Origin: Palsa-892 sp963751615 | GTDB lineage: Bacteria > Pseudomonadota > Alphaproteobacteria > Rhizobiales > Xanthobacteraceae | Length of the DNA stretch: 64,000 nucleotides | Direction of reading: 5' to 3' | Assembly (NCBI GenBank): GCA_963751615.1 | Contig: CAVVVG010000005.1 | Location: 992,001 to 1,056,000 of the forward strand | Part shown: piece after piece, positions 34,910 through 43,716 of the stretch | Numbering within the stretch: position 1 is the first letter of the stretch | How the letters are laid out: the number at the start of each line of letters is the position of its first letter | Position numbers and translations under genes: made by a program | Notes under the pieces: generated by a model | The model's input: only the letters and a program-made list of their open reading frames with translations | Databases searched by the model: none | What the model was told of the DNA's origin: nothing

Positions 34910-35899
34910 TCACTCGATCACCTCGTCAGCACTCAAGAGTAGAGACCGGGGTACTGTGAGGTTGAGTGATTTTGCAGTCTTTAGATTGATCGCAAGCTCA
35001 AACTTAGTTGGTAATTCAACTGGGAGGTCCGCGGGCCTTGCGCCCTTTAGAATTTTGTCAACGTACGTTGCAGCACGCCGAAACTGATCAGAACGATCGA
35101 TCCCGTAAGATACCAGCCCACCGTAGTGCACAAATTCCCTAAGGTGAAACATCGAAGGCAGGTGGCTTCGTGTTGCGAGGTCTGCAAGCCGCAGCAGATA
35201 TTCGGCGAATAGTGGATCTGGTGTGATGACAAGAGCATCTGCATGCGCTCCGATCGCTCCCTCGAACGCCTTCTCAAAATCACTTTTTCTTCGCACCTCA
35301 AAGGAAAGCAGTTGGATTTGAAGTCGTCGCGCCGGCGCCTGCATTTCCTTCCACGTCAGTGTCGAACTAGAGGATGGGTTCTGCGGGTTCCAAAGCACTG
35401 CCACGCGAGCCAGAGGGGGAACCAGTTCCTTTAACATTGCCAGCCGCTTTCCAGCCAGCTCCGGAGCCTCTTGCGACAGACCCGTGACGTTACCGCCAGG
35501 CCGCGCCAGGCTGTCAACAAGCCCGCTCGCGACTGGATCACCTGCAGAAGCCATCACGATCGGAATCGTACTAGTAGCGCGATGAGCAGCAAGTGCGTCG
35601 GTTGAAATGGACGTGACGATGATATCGACATTAAGATGGACAAGATCGGCGGCAAGTTCGGGCAGCTGGTCAGCTTTCCCCGCTGAATTGCGGTACACGA
35701 TATTAATATTTTGCCCCTCCACCCACCCTAGGTCGCGGAGACCTTTTCGAAAAGCGTCGTGCCAGGGCGCGGCGGTCTCGGGAGAAAATGGAGACAACAG
35801 ACCAATCCGCGCGGCCTGTTTGGCGTCTTGCGCTCGCACAACGATCGGCCACGCGGCCGCCACACTACCGAGAAGTGTAATGAACTCGCGCCGCCTCAT
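34910..35899 (-). CDS. ABC substrate-binding protein, COG2984 family
   Basis: A periplasmic binding protein of the TrpX/YnzF-like family (COG2984), greatly expanded in Bradyrhizobium-like genomes. It starts MRRREFITLLGSVAAAWP, a twin-arginine-like exported start. Repeated sub-domain motifs are IGLLSPFSPET, FRKGLRDLGWVEGQNI, PIVMASAGDPVASGLV and SLARPGGNVTGLS. The C-terminus ends LLLSADEVIE. Length 329 from ATG 35899. It is an orphan: no permease or ATPase is adjacent. The ligand is unknown. Confidence 0.85.
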   Translation of the reverse strand: MRRREFITLLGSVAAAWPIVVRAQDAKQAARIGLLSPFSPETAAPWHDAFRKGLRDLGWVEGQNINIVYRNSAGKADQLPELAADLVHLNVDIIVTSISTDALAAHRATSTIPIVMASAGDPVASGLVDSLARPGGNVTGLSQEAPELAGKRLAMLKELVPPLARVAVLWNPQNPSSSSTLTWKEMQAPARRLQIQLLSFEVRRKSDFEKAFEGAIGAHADALVITPDPLFAEYLLRLADLATRSHLPSMFHLREFVHYGGLVSYGIDRSDQFRRAATYVDKILKGARPADLPVELPTKFELAINLKTAKSLNLTVPRSLLLSADEVIE

Positions 35900-35982
35900 A
35901 CGCCCCTCAAGTCTCAAAAGACAGAAAAAATGTTTAAAATCTGGTGCTTAAGGACGCTTGCGAACAGCGGCGAACAAGCGAT

Positions 35983-36072
<90 letters not shown>

Positions 36073-36389
36073 ACGGAAGCGCACGGGCGTCGCCCGCTAG
36101 GGTCGCGCGGAACTTATAGAAGCGGTTTCAACGGCACAAGGAGAGGAGGAATTAATGCCGTTTGCGACGGCCCGCGTTCGAGCAGCGCGCCTTTGTTTGC
36201 TTGGTCTTCCTCGGCTGACCGACCTTCATTTAGTCGATGGCCACAGCCTGCTTCATGGGTAACCGGCTCGCGCAGCTTTCCGATGTTTTTGCTGATGGTT
36301 TACTGCGACGATCCTTGTTGAAGTGGCACGGTTTTCTCCTAATTTCCTTGATTTTCTAACGACCTGCCTTGTAGGTGGTTCCGTTTTTC

Positions 36390-36418
36390 TTGACAGGCGA
36401 GGGGCATACCTTCATAAA
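36390..36418 (+). promoter_or_regulatory. Candidate promoter for rplU-rpmA
   Basis: TTGACA at 36390-36395, a 17-base spacer, and CATAAA at 36413-36418 (four of six to TATAAT) lie about 80 bases before rplU. The rest of the 425-base gap after the tRNA gene (36073-36497) holds no gene I can support. Confidence 0.5.
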
Positions 36419-36429
36419 CTCGTGGAACA

Positions 36430-36448
36430 GCGCGGGCATGGCCCGCGC
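36430..36448 (+). promoter_or_regulatory. Hairpin in the rplU leader
   Basis: An 8-bp perfect stem GCGCGGGC/GCCCGCGC with loop ATG lies between the candidate promoter and rplU; a smaller AGGG/CCCT pairing follows near 36459-36474. It could be a leader element controlling L21/L27 synthesis or a cis stabiliser. No U-tract follows. Confidence 0.35.
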
Positions 36449-36497
36449 GCTTTGTTGAGGGGCGGTCGTCCCTCACCTGAAAATCGGAATGAGAGCG

Positions 36498-36899
36498 ATG
36501 TTCGCGGTCATCAAGACAGGCGGCAAGCAATACACGGTCGCCGCCGACCAAAAGATTGAATTGGGCAAGCTCGCGGCGAAACCGGGAGATATCGTCACCT
36601 TTCCGGTATTCCTCCTGGGCGGCGATAAGTCGTCCGTCGGCTCACCCACGGTGTCCGGAGCGCTGGTTGCGGCGGAAGTCGTTGAGCATGCGCGCGGCGA
36701 CAAAGTCATTGCGTTCAAGAAACGCCGCCGCCAGAACTCGCGCCGCAAACGCGGCCACCGGCAAGATTACACCGTGGTGCGGATTACCGAAATCCTCACC
36801 GATGGCAAGCAACCTTCGAAAGAACCCAAGCCCCGTCAAGCAAAACCGAAAGCAACCAAATCCGAGGCTACCCAGGAAAAAGCCGCCGCACAGAAGTAA
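36498..36899 (+). CDS. rplU: 50S ribosomal protein L21
   Basis: Residues 1-103 are the L21 fold, starting MFAVIKTGGKQYTVAADQ and including FKKRRRQNSRRKRGHRQDY, the rRNA-binding loop. A lysine/alanine-rich tail of about 30 residues follows, as in many alphaproteobacterial L21 proteins. ATG 36498 is used because the mature L21 start is MFAV; an ATG at 36489 is in frame. It is co-transcribed with rpmA, 53 bases on. Confidence 0.96.
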   Translation: MFAVIKTGGKQYTVAADQKIELGKLAAKPGDIVTFPVFLLGGDKSSVGSPTVSGALVAAEVVEHARGDKVIAFKKRRRQNSRRKRGHRQDYTVVRITEILTDGKQPSKEPKPRQAKPKATKSEATQEKAAAQK

Positions 36900-36952
36900 T
36901 GCGCGCGTCACAAAGATAGTGTAATAGAGAATTCGTCTTAGGATTTACGACC

Positions 36953-37222
36953 ATGGCACACAAGAAAGCAGGCGGATCTTCACGGAACGGGCGCGATTCA
37001 GCTGGTCGCCGGCTCGGCGTGAAGTGTTATGGCGGCGAAAGCGTTCTCGCCGGTAATATTCTTGTGCGCCAGCGCGGCACGAAGTGCCACGCTGGCCGCA
37101 ATGTCGGCATCGGTACGGACCATACCCTCTTCGCTCTTAGCAATGGCAAAGTTGAATTCCGAACCAAGGCCAAAGATCGCGTAGTTGTTTCCGTAGTCCC
37201 AATGGAGGCTGCGGCCAAGTAA
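36953..37222 (+). CDS. rpmA: 50S ribosomal protein L27
   Basis: An 89-residue protein starting MAHKKAGGSSRNGRDS, the peptidyl-transferase-reaching N-terminal arm of L27, followed by LGVKCYGGESVLAGNILVRQRG and the rest of the family core. Normal length. It stands between rplU and the GNAT gene in the standard rplU-rpmA-obg order. Confidence 0.97.
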   Translation: MAHKKAGGSSRNGRDSAGRRLGVKCYGGESVLAGNILVRQRGTKCHAGRNVGIGTDHTLFALSNGKVEFRTKAKDRVVVSVVPMEAAAK

Positions 37223-37293
37223 CGGCGGAGATTAGTGAGGATCCCGCCGGTCTCGTCGAACCGACGGAATCGTTCATAGAACGGGTCCGATTT

Positions 37294-37321
37294 GAGGGGA
37301 AGACGGGATCGTCTTCCCCTC
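37294..37321. terminator. Strong hairpin between rpmA and the GNAT gene
   Basis: An 11-bp perfect stem (GAGGGGAAGAC at 37294-37304 with GTCTTCCCCTC at 37311-37321; a further G-C pair closes a 4-nt loop). It has no U-tract, and it ends 21 bases before the GNAT start, so it could attenuate read-through or protect the rplU-rpmA mRNA. Confidence 0.45.
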
Positions 37322-37342
37322 GCGCATTTGAAGGAGCCCGTC

Positions 37343-37981
37343 ATGTCTGCCTTGCAGATGACTTGCGGTCCATCCCTGGGAACTTCGAGCACTCCCATGC
37401 TCGAAACTGACCGGCTGATATTGCGCACGCCAAGCGTCGATGACGCAAACGCCCTCGCCCTGCTCGCGAACAACCGCAAAATCGCGGAGATGACCGCACT
37501 CCTACCGCACCCTTACGCCATCGAGGATGCAATGCGATGGATCACATCGCTACCCGCCGACACGGGGCAATGGAATTTCGGCATTTTCGGCAAGAATAAC
37601 GGCAAGCTCATCGGCGTTTGCGGCTACGGAAAAAGGCAGGATCAGGGTCCGGAAATCGGCTATTGGATCGGCGAACCGTTCTGGGGATACGGCTACGCGA
37701 CCGAAGCGATGCGCGCGGTGATCGATCATTTGTTCAGCACGACAATTCTCGACGAAATCGCCGCGGGCTGCCGCGTCACCAACTTTGCTTCGCGTCGCGT
37801 TCTGGATAAGTGCGGCTTCCAATGGACGGGTGCCGCGCTGTTCCGTGTGCGTGCGCTCGGTGCTTCGGTGCCCGCCGATCAGTTTCGACTGGAGCGGCGG
37901 AACTGGTCTGCGCTTCGCGCCTGGGGACAAAGCGAATTGCCGAGAGTTGCGATTACCGCAAAGAAAAATTCCTCGCGATGA
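37343..37981 (+). CDS. GNAT-family N-acetyltransferase (RimJ/RimL-like)
   Basis: An acetyl-CoA-dependent acetyltransferase; the acceptor is unknown. Features are LETDRLILRTPSVDDANAL at the first strand, the pantetheine/acetyl-CoA-binding part EIGYWIGEPFWGYGYATEA, and NFASRRVLDKCGF. Length 212, with a tail of about 35 residues beyond the usual domain. ATG 37343 has AAGGAG six bases upstream. It lies between rpmA and obg, a place where such genes are often found in this order. Confidence 0.88.
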   Translation: MSALQMTCGPSLGTSSTPMLETDRLILRTPSVDDANALALLANNRKIAEMTALLPHPYAIEDAMRWITSLPADTGQWNFGIFGKNNGKLIGVCGYGKRQDQGPEIGYWIGEPFWGYGYATEAMRAVIDHLFSTTILDEIAAGCRVTNFASRRVLDKCGFQWTGAALFRVRALGASVPADQFRLERRNWSALRAWGQSELPRVAITAKKNSSR

Positions 37982-38003
37982 AAATCCTTTGCGCGACCGA
38001 AAG

Positions 38004-38443
38004 TTACACGGCCGGCGGCGGCATGGGCTCGTTGCCGGCTTTCAGCGCACGCTCACCCAGGAAAATGAATATACCGGCCGCCACGATAATTCCGGCACCG
38101 AAAACGAGCAGCATTTCCGGCTTGTCACCGATGACGAGATAGCCGAGCACCATTGCCCACAAAATGAGTGTGTACTGATAGGGAACGACTAGACTCGCAG
38201 GCACGAGCTTGAGCGAGCGGTTGACACAGACATGCGCGAACATCGCGAAGACGCCGAGAAGCAAAAGAAGCAAAAAGTCTCGCACGTTCGGCGTGACCCA
38301 GTTAAAAGGCGCAACGACAATTCCGAGCAAAAGCGCGCCGACAGTTTGCGTGGTGACGAGCTTCGTGTCCGATGTGCGAGGAGCATCAGCGCGATCCCCG
38401 CGGCCACCATGGATTTCGGGTTAACGATGCTTTCCGTCGCCAT
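38004..38443 (-). pseudogene. Remnant of an EamA/DMT-family transporter
   Basis: The longer frame (ending 38004) reads KLVTTQTVGALLLGIVV, then FAMFAHVCVNRSLKLVP and VVPYQYTLILWAMVLGYL, the second EamA repeat of a drug/metabolite exporter. The part before it, starting near 38443 (NPKSMVAAGIALMLLA), is in another frame, so a one-base shift lies near 38370. The first EamA half is missing altogether. It lies antisense in the rpmA-obg interval. A sequencing error could explain the shift but not the missing half. Confidence 0.65.
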
Positions 38444-38508
38444 GGCGCGCGGAACGTATGGATGCTGTATGACATGCGCAAGTATTGCGGCGTGGGCTGA
38501 GTGATCCG

Positions 38509-39543
38509 ATGAAATTCCTCGACGAAACCAAGGTCTATGTCAGCTCGGGTGCGGGCGGAAACGGCTGCATTTCGTTCCGGCGCGAGAAATTCATCGAATA
38601 TGGCGGACCCGACGGCGGCGATGGCGGGCGCGGCGGAGATGTCATCGTCGAATGCGTGAGCGGTCTCAACACGTTGATCGACTATCGCTACCAACAGCAC
38701 TTCAAGGCGAAGTCCGGCGGTCACGGCATGGGCTCGAATCGTTCAGGCGCACGTGGCGCCGACGCCATTCTGAAAGTACCCGCCGGTACGGAAATCCTGG
38801 ACGAAGACCGGGAAACGCAGCTCGCGGAGCTATTAAAGGTCGGCGAACGTGTTGTACTGCTGAGGGGTGGCAATGGCGGCTTTGGCAATGCGCATTTCAA
38901 GTCCTCGACCAATCGGTCACCGAGACACGCCAATCCCGGACAGGCAAGGGAGGAACGCACAATCTGGCTTCGCTTGAAGTTGATCGCCGATGCGGGACTC
39001 ATCGGCTTACCGAACGCGGGTAAGTCCACGTTCCTTGCGACCGTAACCGCCGCAAAACCTAAAATCGCCGACTATCCATTCACCACGCTGCATCCCAATC
39101 TCGGCGTCGTCCGCACCGACGCGCGTGAGTTCGTGCTCGCCGACATTCCAGGCCTGATCGAAGGCGCACACCAAGGAGCCGGACTCGGCGATCGATTTCT
39201 TGGTCACGTCGAGCGCTGCGGCGCGCTGCTCCATCTCGTCGATGCGACCGGCGAGGACGCGGGCAAGGCATGGAAAACCGTCCGCGCTGAGATCAAAGCC
39301 TACGGTAACAAGCTCGAGAAGAAACCCGAGATCGTCGCGCTATCGAAGGTCGATGCCATGACGCCGAAGGCTCTTGCCGCGCAGAAAGCAAAGCTGAAGC
39401 GTGCATGCCGCAAGGAACCATTCGTCGTTTCCGCCCATACCGGCAAAGGCGTGAAAGAAGTGCTACGCGCTCTCTATGCGTTCGTCGAAAAACGAAACGC
39501 TAGGGTCGAAAAGCCGGAGGGAGCACGATCATGGCGTCCGTAA
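38509..39543 (+). CDS. obg: GTPase ObgE/CgtA
   Basis: An essential GTPase of 50S ribosome assembly and stress control. The glycine-rich Obg fold (residues 1-158, with MKFLDETKVYVSSGAGGNGC and repeated GG-rich strands) precedes the G domain: G1 GLPNAGKST, G3 DIPGLIEGAHQGAGLG, G4 SKVDAM and G5-like VSAHTGKG. Length 344. ATG 38509 matches the conserved start. The stop overlaps the proB start by 13 bases. Confidence 0.96.
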   Translation: MKFLDETKVYVSSGAGGNGCISFRREKFIEYGGPDGGDGGRGGDVIVECVSGLNTLIDYRYQQHFKAKSGGHGMGSNRSGARGADAILKVPAGTEILDEDRETQLAELLKVGERVVLLRGGNGGFGNAHFKSSTNRSPRHANPGQAREERTIWLRLKLIADAGLIGLPNAGKSTFLATVTAAKPKIADYPFTTLHPNLGVVRTDAREFVLADIPGLIEGAHQGAGLGDRFLGHVERCGALLHLVDATGEDAGKAWKTVRAEIKAYGNKLEKKPEIVALSKVDAMTPKALAAQKAKLKRACRKEPFVVSAHTGKGVKEVLRALYAFVEKRNARVEKPEGARSWRP

Positions 39544-40661
39544 CTCCTGACCTTAGAAATTTTCAGCGCGTCGTCGTCAAGGTCGGTTCGTCACTCTTGA
39601 TTGACAGCAAGGCCGGAACATTGAATGCGGACTGGCTTGCCGCACTCGTACAAGATCTCGTCGATTTTACGAAGCGCGGCGCATCCGTGTTAGTTGTTTC
39701 GTCCGGCGCGATCGCACTTGGCCGCACGGTGCTGAAATTACCGCACGGCGTCTTGAAATTGGAAGAAAGTCAGGCCGCCGCTGCGGTTGGTCAAATCGCG
39801 CTCGCGCGCGCATGGACAGAAACGCTGGCCAAGGTCGGCCTTACGGCGGGGCAGATTCTGCTCACGCTGGGCGATACCGAGGAACGCCGCCGCTATCTCA
39901 ACGCTCGCAAAACCATCGGCAAGCTAATCGAGCTGGGTGCCGTGCCGGTGATTAACGAAAACGATACGGTCGCGACGACGGAAATTCGCTACGGTGACAA
40001 CGACCGCCTCGCGGCACGCGTCGCTACGATGGTAAGCGCCGACTTGCTAATCCTGCTCTCCGACATCGACGGCCTTTATACCACGCCGCCAGGTGATAGC
40101 GCTTCGGCACAATTGATCCCCGTCGTTCAGCGCGTCTCCTCCGACATCGAAGCAATGGCAGGCGATGCCGGCTCGGAACTTTCGCGCGGCGGAATGCGGA
40201 CAAAGATTGAAGCCGCGAAAATCGCGACCGGCGCCGGCACGCACATGGTGATCGCATCGGGAAGAAAGCTCCATCCTGTGCGCGCTATTGCCGAAGGCGG
40301 AAATTGCACCTGGTTTCTCACCCCGGCCAATCCCTTCACGTCACGAAAAAAATGGATCGCGGGAACGCTTGAGCCGAAGGGGATAATTCATGTGGACGCG
40401 GGTGCGGTCGCGGCCCTGCGCCGCGGCAAGAGCTTGCTTCCTGCTGGTGTGGTTAAAATTGAAGGAACTTTCGCGCGCGGCGACGCCGTATTGATCCGCG
40501 GGCCCGATGGCGGCGAAATCGCGCGCGGATTGGTGGCCTATGACCGCGAGGAAGCCGCGAAAATCATCGGCCAAAACAGCGAGCGCATCGAGGGTATTTT
40601 GGGCTATTCTGGCCGCACCGAAATGATCCACCGCGACGATCTCGCGATGGCGGGTGAATGA
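39531..40661 (+). CDS. proB: Glutamate 5-kinase
   Basis: The first enzyme of proline synthesis; it phosphorylates glutamate. The amino-acid kinase domain (residues about 10-260) has VVKVGSSLLID, VSSGAIALG, NENDTVATTEIRYGDND and GGMRTKIEAA. A PUA domain follows (about 280-365). Length 376. The start lies within the last codons of obg. Feedback inhibition by proline is usual for the family. Confidence 0.96.
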   Translation: MASVTPDLRNFQRVVVKVGSSLLIDSKAGTLNADWLAALVQDLVDFTKRGASVLVVSSGAIALGRTVLKLPHGVLKLEESQAAAAVGQIALARAWTETLAKVGLTAGQILLTLGDTEERRRYLNARKTIGKLIELGAVPVINENDTVATTEIRYGDNDRLAARVATMVSADLLILLSDIDGLYTTPPGDSASAQLIPVVQRVSSDIEAMAGDAGSELSRGGMRTKIEAAKIATGAGTHMVIASGRKLHPVRAIAEGGNCTWFLTPANPFTSRKKWIAGTLEPKGIIHVDAGAVAALRRGKSLLPAGVVKIEGTFARGDAVLIRGPDGGEIARGLVAYDREEAAKIIGQNSERIEGILGYSGRTEMIHRDDLAMAGE

Positions 40662-40662
40662 T

Positions 40663-41958
40663 ATGGAAGCGCGGCTCGAAGCGATCAAAACCAATGTCGA
40701 TGTGCACGCGCTGATGCGCGAGATCGGTGCACGCGCGCAAGCCGCGGCGCGCGTGCTCGCGCTTTGCGATCCCGCCAAAAAAACCGCCGCGCTGTGCGCC
40801 GCCGGGAAAGTGGTGCGCGAGGATGCCAGCGCAATCCTTCAAGCCAATGCCGAGGATCTGGCGGCGCTTCGCAAAGAGATCGCAACCCCCGCTTTCGTTG
40901 AACGCCTCTCGCTCGATGCTGGCCGCGTTGCCGCGATGGCGGAAGCCATTGAAACCATCGCAAATGTTCCCGACCCCGTTGGACAGGTGATGGCGTCTTG
41001 GGAGCGGCCTAATGGATTGAAAATCGATCGCGTGCGGACGCCACTCGGCGTCATCGCCGTCGTTTACGAAAGCCGCCCGAACGTCACAGCTGACGCGGGT
41101 GCGCTCTCGCTAAAAGCGGGCAACGCTGTGATCCTACGTGGCGGCTCCGAGAGTTTCCGTTCGGCGCGCGCGATCCATACCGCGATCGTTCGTGGCCTTA
41201 CAAGTGAAGGCTTGCCTGCCGACGCGATCCAGCTCGTGCCAACTCGCGACCGCGCGGCGGTTGGGTTTTTGCTTTCGGGCCTCGACGGCATGGTGGATGT
41301 TGTCGTGCCGCGTGGCGGCAAAAGTCTCGTCGCACGTGTACAGGCGGAAGCGCGCGTGCCCGTCTTCGCGCATCTTGAGGGCGTATGTCATGTCTACGTC
41401 CATGCACCCGCCGATCTGGAAATGGCAAAGAAGATCGTGCTGAACGCCAAAATGCGCCGCACCGGAGTTTGCGGAGCGGCCGAAACCGTCCTTGTCGATC
41501 GCAAGCTCGCGGCGACGCATCTGAAGCCGCTTGTGCAGATGCTGATCGATGCCGGTTGCGAAGTGCGCGGCGATGAAACTACGAAGAAATCCGACACGCG
41601 CGTCAAGACAGCGAGCACCGAAGACTGGTCGACTGAATATCTCGACGCGATCATCTCCGTGGGCGTCGTAGACGGGCTGGATGCAGCCATCGCGCACATT
41701 GGCCGGTATGGATCGCACCATACGGATTCAATCGTAACGGATGATGTGAAATCGGCGGAGCTTTTCTTAAATAGAGTCAACTCCGCGATTGTGTTGCATA
41801 ACGCTTCCACGCAGTTCGCAGACGGCGGTGAATTTGGATTTGGAGGAGAAATCGGTATCGCAACTGGCCGCCTTCATGCGCGTGGCCCAGTGGGCGCCGA
41901 GCAGCTCACCTCGTTCAAATACAGAATTCGCGGTAGTGGCCAAACTCGCGCCGGATGA
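40663..41958 (+). CDS. proA: Glutamate-5-semialdehyde dehydrogenase (gamma-glutamyl phosphate reductase)
   Basis: The second proline enzyme, reducing gamma-glutamyl phosphate with NADPH. The catalytic cysteine is in RRTGVCGAAETVLVDR. Other motifs are RTPLGVIAVVYESRPNVT, VILRGGSESFRSA and ALYLNRVNS-like LFLNRVNSAIVLHNAST, and HARGPVGAEQLTSFKYR at the C-terminus. Length 431. ATG 40663 lies 1 base past the proB stop; a GTG at 40654 inside proB is in frame. It overlaps nadD by ATGA. Confidence 0.96.
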   Translation: MEARLEAIKTNVDVHALMREIGARAQAAARVLALCDPAKKTAALCAAGKVVREDASAILQANAEDLAALRKEIATPAFVERLSLDAGRVAAMAEAIETIANVPDPVGQVMASWERPNGLKIDRVRTPLGVIAVVYESRPNVTADAGALSLKAGNAVILRGGSESFRSARAIHTAIVRGLTSEGLPADAIQLVPTRDRAAVGFLLSGLDGMVDVVVPRGGKSLVARVQAEARVPVFAHLEGVCHVYVHAPADLEMAKKIVLNAKMRRTGVCGAAETVLVDRKLAATHLKPLVQMLIDAGCEVRGDETTKKSDTRVKTASTEDWSTEYLDAIISVGVVDGLDAAIAHIGRYGSHHTDSIVTDDVKSAELFLNRVNSAIVLHNASTQFADGGEFGFGGEIGIATGRLHARGPVGAEQLTSFKYRIRGSGQTRAG

Positions 41959-42695
41959 AAAAATTCCGAAAAAAAAAGCCAATCTCGCGCGCAGCCGCGT
42001 GCAAGCGAAAGAAGGGAATCTCCGGTAAGCGGAAAAAAACAACCGCACGAAAAAAGGCGTCACGAGGCAAAGTTGCCCCGATCCGTTTTCCGATCCCCAT
42101 CGCCAGTCCCGGCATGCGCATCGGCCTCTTTGGTGGCTCCTTCAATCCGCCGCACGAAGCCCACCGCGCCGCAAGTATGCTGGCGTTGAAACGTCTCAAC
42201 CTCGACCGCATCTGGTGGCTAGTGACTCCCGGCAATCCGCTCAAAAAGAATTTAGCCCTGCCGTCGCTCGAAAAGCGGATCGCTGCCGCGCGCGAAGTCG
42301 CCGCAAGTCCATTGATCGAGGTTACCGGCCTCGAGGCGGAGCTTGGCACGCGTTTAAGCTACGACACGGTGACACGCTTGCGACAACGCATGCCCGGCGT
42401 CGCTTTTGTCTTCGTCGTTGGAGCGGATAATCTTGCACAATTCCACCGATGGGAACGTTGGCGCGAATTAGCCCGCAAAATTCCGATTGCCGTCGTAGAC
42501 CGGCCGGAATTCGAGCTTTCTTCGCTTGCGGCCCCCGCCGCGGTAGCCTTCGCCAAGGCGCGTGTCCCCGATCAAGCGGCGCCGGCGCTTGCCGGTCTCC
42601 CCCCGCCCGCGTGGGTATTCCTGCGCGGTCTGAAGTCCGAATTGTCTTCGACCACATTAAGAAAAGTTGGGACAAAAAAGAAGAGAAAGGGTTGA
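41955..42695 (+). CDS. nadD: Nicotinate-nucleotide adenylyltransferase
   Basis: The NAD-synthesis enzyme that joins nicotinate mononucleotide to AMP. The nucleotidyltransferase motif GLFGGSFNPPHEAH begins at about residue 57, and the second motif SSTTLRKV is at the C-terminus. The first 53 residues are an extremely basic, lysine/arginine-rich run. The start is uncertain: ATG 41955 couples to the proA stop, while an ATG at 42114 (RIGLFGG) would give a standard-length protein. I annotate the coupled start. RsfS follows after 11 bases. Confidence 0.9.
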   Translation: MKKFRKKKPISRAAACKRKKGISGKRKKTTARKKASRGKVAPIRFPIPIASPGMRIGLFGGSFNPPHEAHRAASMLALKRLNLDRIWWLVTPGNPLKKNLALPSLEKRIAAAREVAASPLIEVTGLEAELGTRLSYDTVTRLRQRMPGVAFVFVVGADNLAQFHRWERWRELARKIPIAVVDRPEFELSSLAAPAAVAFAKARVPDQAAPALAGLPPPAWVFLRGLKSELSSTTLRKVGTKKKRKG

Positions 42696-42706
42696 AAGCG
42701 CCGACA

Positions 42707-43186
42707 ATGACCCGATATGTTGGAAAGGATCGCACAGGCAAAACGATTCGCCCGGGCGTCGAAAGTGAAAGGAACAGAAACACCCTGCCAAGCCCATCGC
42801 GTAAAGTCCAAGACCGCAAGGCCCCGCCGGATTCAGGCGCGCGCGCCACGCCGGCAGAAATCCTCAAAATTATCCTCTCCCATCTCGACGACCAAAAAGC
42901 CTTCAACACCGTCAATATCGATCTCAAGGGTAAAACCACCATTGCCGATTTCATGGTCGTCACTTGCGGCCGCTCGAACCGTCACGTCGGCGCGATCGCG
43001 GGTCACTTGCTCGACGAACTCCACCGGCATGGCATCAGCGGTATTCGCGTTGAAGGTCAGCCTCAGTGTGATTGGGTATTGATCGATGCCAGCGACGTGA
43101 TTGTTCACGTGTTTCGGCCGGAAGTGCGCGAATTCTACAATCTCGAAAAAATGTGGGCGCGCCCCCGCGCCGTGCCAAAATCCTGA
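42707..43186 (+). CDS. rsfS: Ribosomal silencing factor RsfS (Iojap family)
   Basis: Blocks ribosome subunit joining by binding L14 under nutrient limitation. The conserved domain covers about residues 48-150, with VNIDLKGKTTIADFMVVTCG, GRSNRHVGAIA, GQPQCDWVLIDASDVIVHVF and REFYNLEKMW. About 45 basic, probably disordered residues precede it. Length 159 from ATG 42707. It follows nadD and precedes rlmH, the usual order. Confidence 0.94.
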   Translation: MTRYVGKDRTGKTIRPGVESERNRNTLPSPSRKVQDRKAPPDSGARATPAEILKIILSHLDDQKAFNTVNIDLKGKTTIADFMVVTCGRSNRHVGAIAGHLLDELHRHGISGIRVEGQPQCDWVLIDASDVIVHVFRPEVREFYNLEKMWARPRAVPKS

Positions 43187-43199
43187 GTCGCTGGACTCG

Positions 43200-43682
43200 A
43201 TGCGCCTTCGGATCGCGGCAGTCGGACGCCTCAAAGCCGGTCCCGAACGCGAACTGCTCGAGCGATACGTCGCACGCATAAACGCAACGGGACGAGGCAC
43301 CAATCTCGCCCCGCTCGAAATCATGGAAATCTCCGAGAGCAGCGCACGCCGCGCACCAGATCGTATCGCCGAGGAATGGATTGGTTTCAGAAAACCCATG
43401 ATTACCAAGGCATGTAGAATCGTCCTCGATGCGCGCGGAAAAAGTCTTTCGAGCGAGGAGCTAGCAAAAAAACTCGCGGCGTTTCGCGACCGTGGCTCGG
43501 CCGCCACCATGTTCCTGATAGGCGGCGCGGATGGATTACCAGAAGAGGCGCGCAAGACCGCGGACCTAGTCCTCGCTTTTGGCGCAGCCACTTTTCCCCA
43601 TCAACTGGTTCGAGTCCTGCTTGCCGAGCAAATTTACCGTGTCATCACAATTCTTTCCGGTCACCCCTATCATCGCGCCTAA
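43200..43682 (+). CDS. rlmH: 23S rRNA pseudouridine-1915 N3-methyltransferase RlmH
   Basis: A SPOUT methyltransferase acting on the 70S ribosome. It starts MRLRIAAVGRLKAGPE and has the knot motifs LDARGKSLSSEE, FLIGGADGLPEE and the conserved C-terminus LAEQIYRVITILSGHPYHR. Length 160, normal. ATG 43200 matches the family start; upstream frame residues to 43101 do not. Confidence 0.96.
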   Translation: MRLRIAAVGRLKAGPERELLERYVARINATGRGTNLAPLEIMEISESSARRAPDRIAEEWIGFRKPMITKACRIVLDARGKSLSSEELAKKLAAFRDRGSAATMFLIGGADGLPEEARKTADLVLAFGAATFPHQLVRVLLAEQIYRVITILSGHPYHRA

Positions 43683-43716
43683 AACAAGTCGCGTGAAGGA
43701 TGGCAGACTACGCGCC

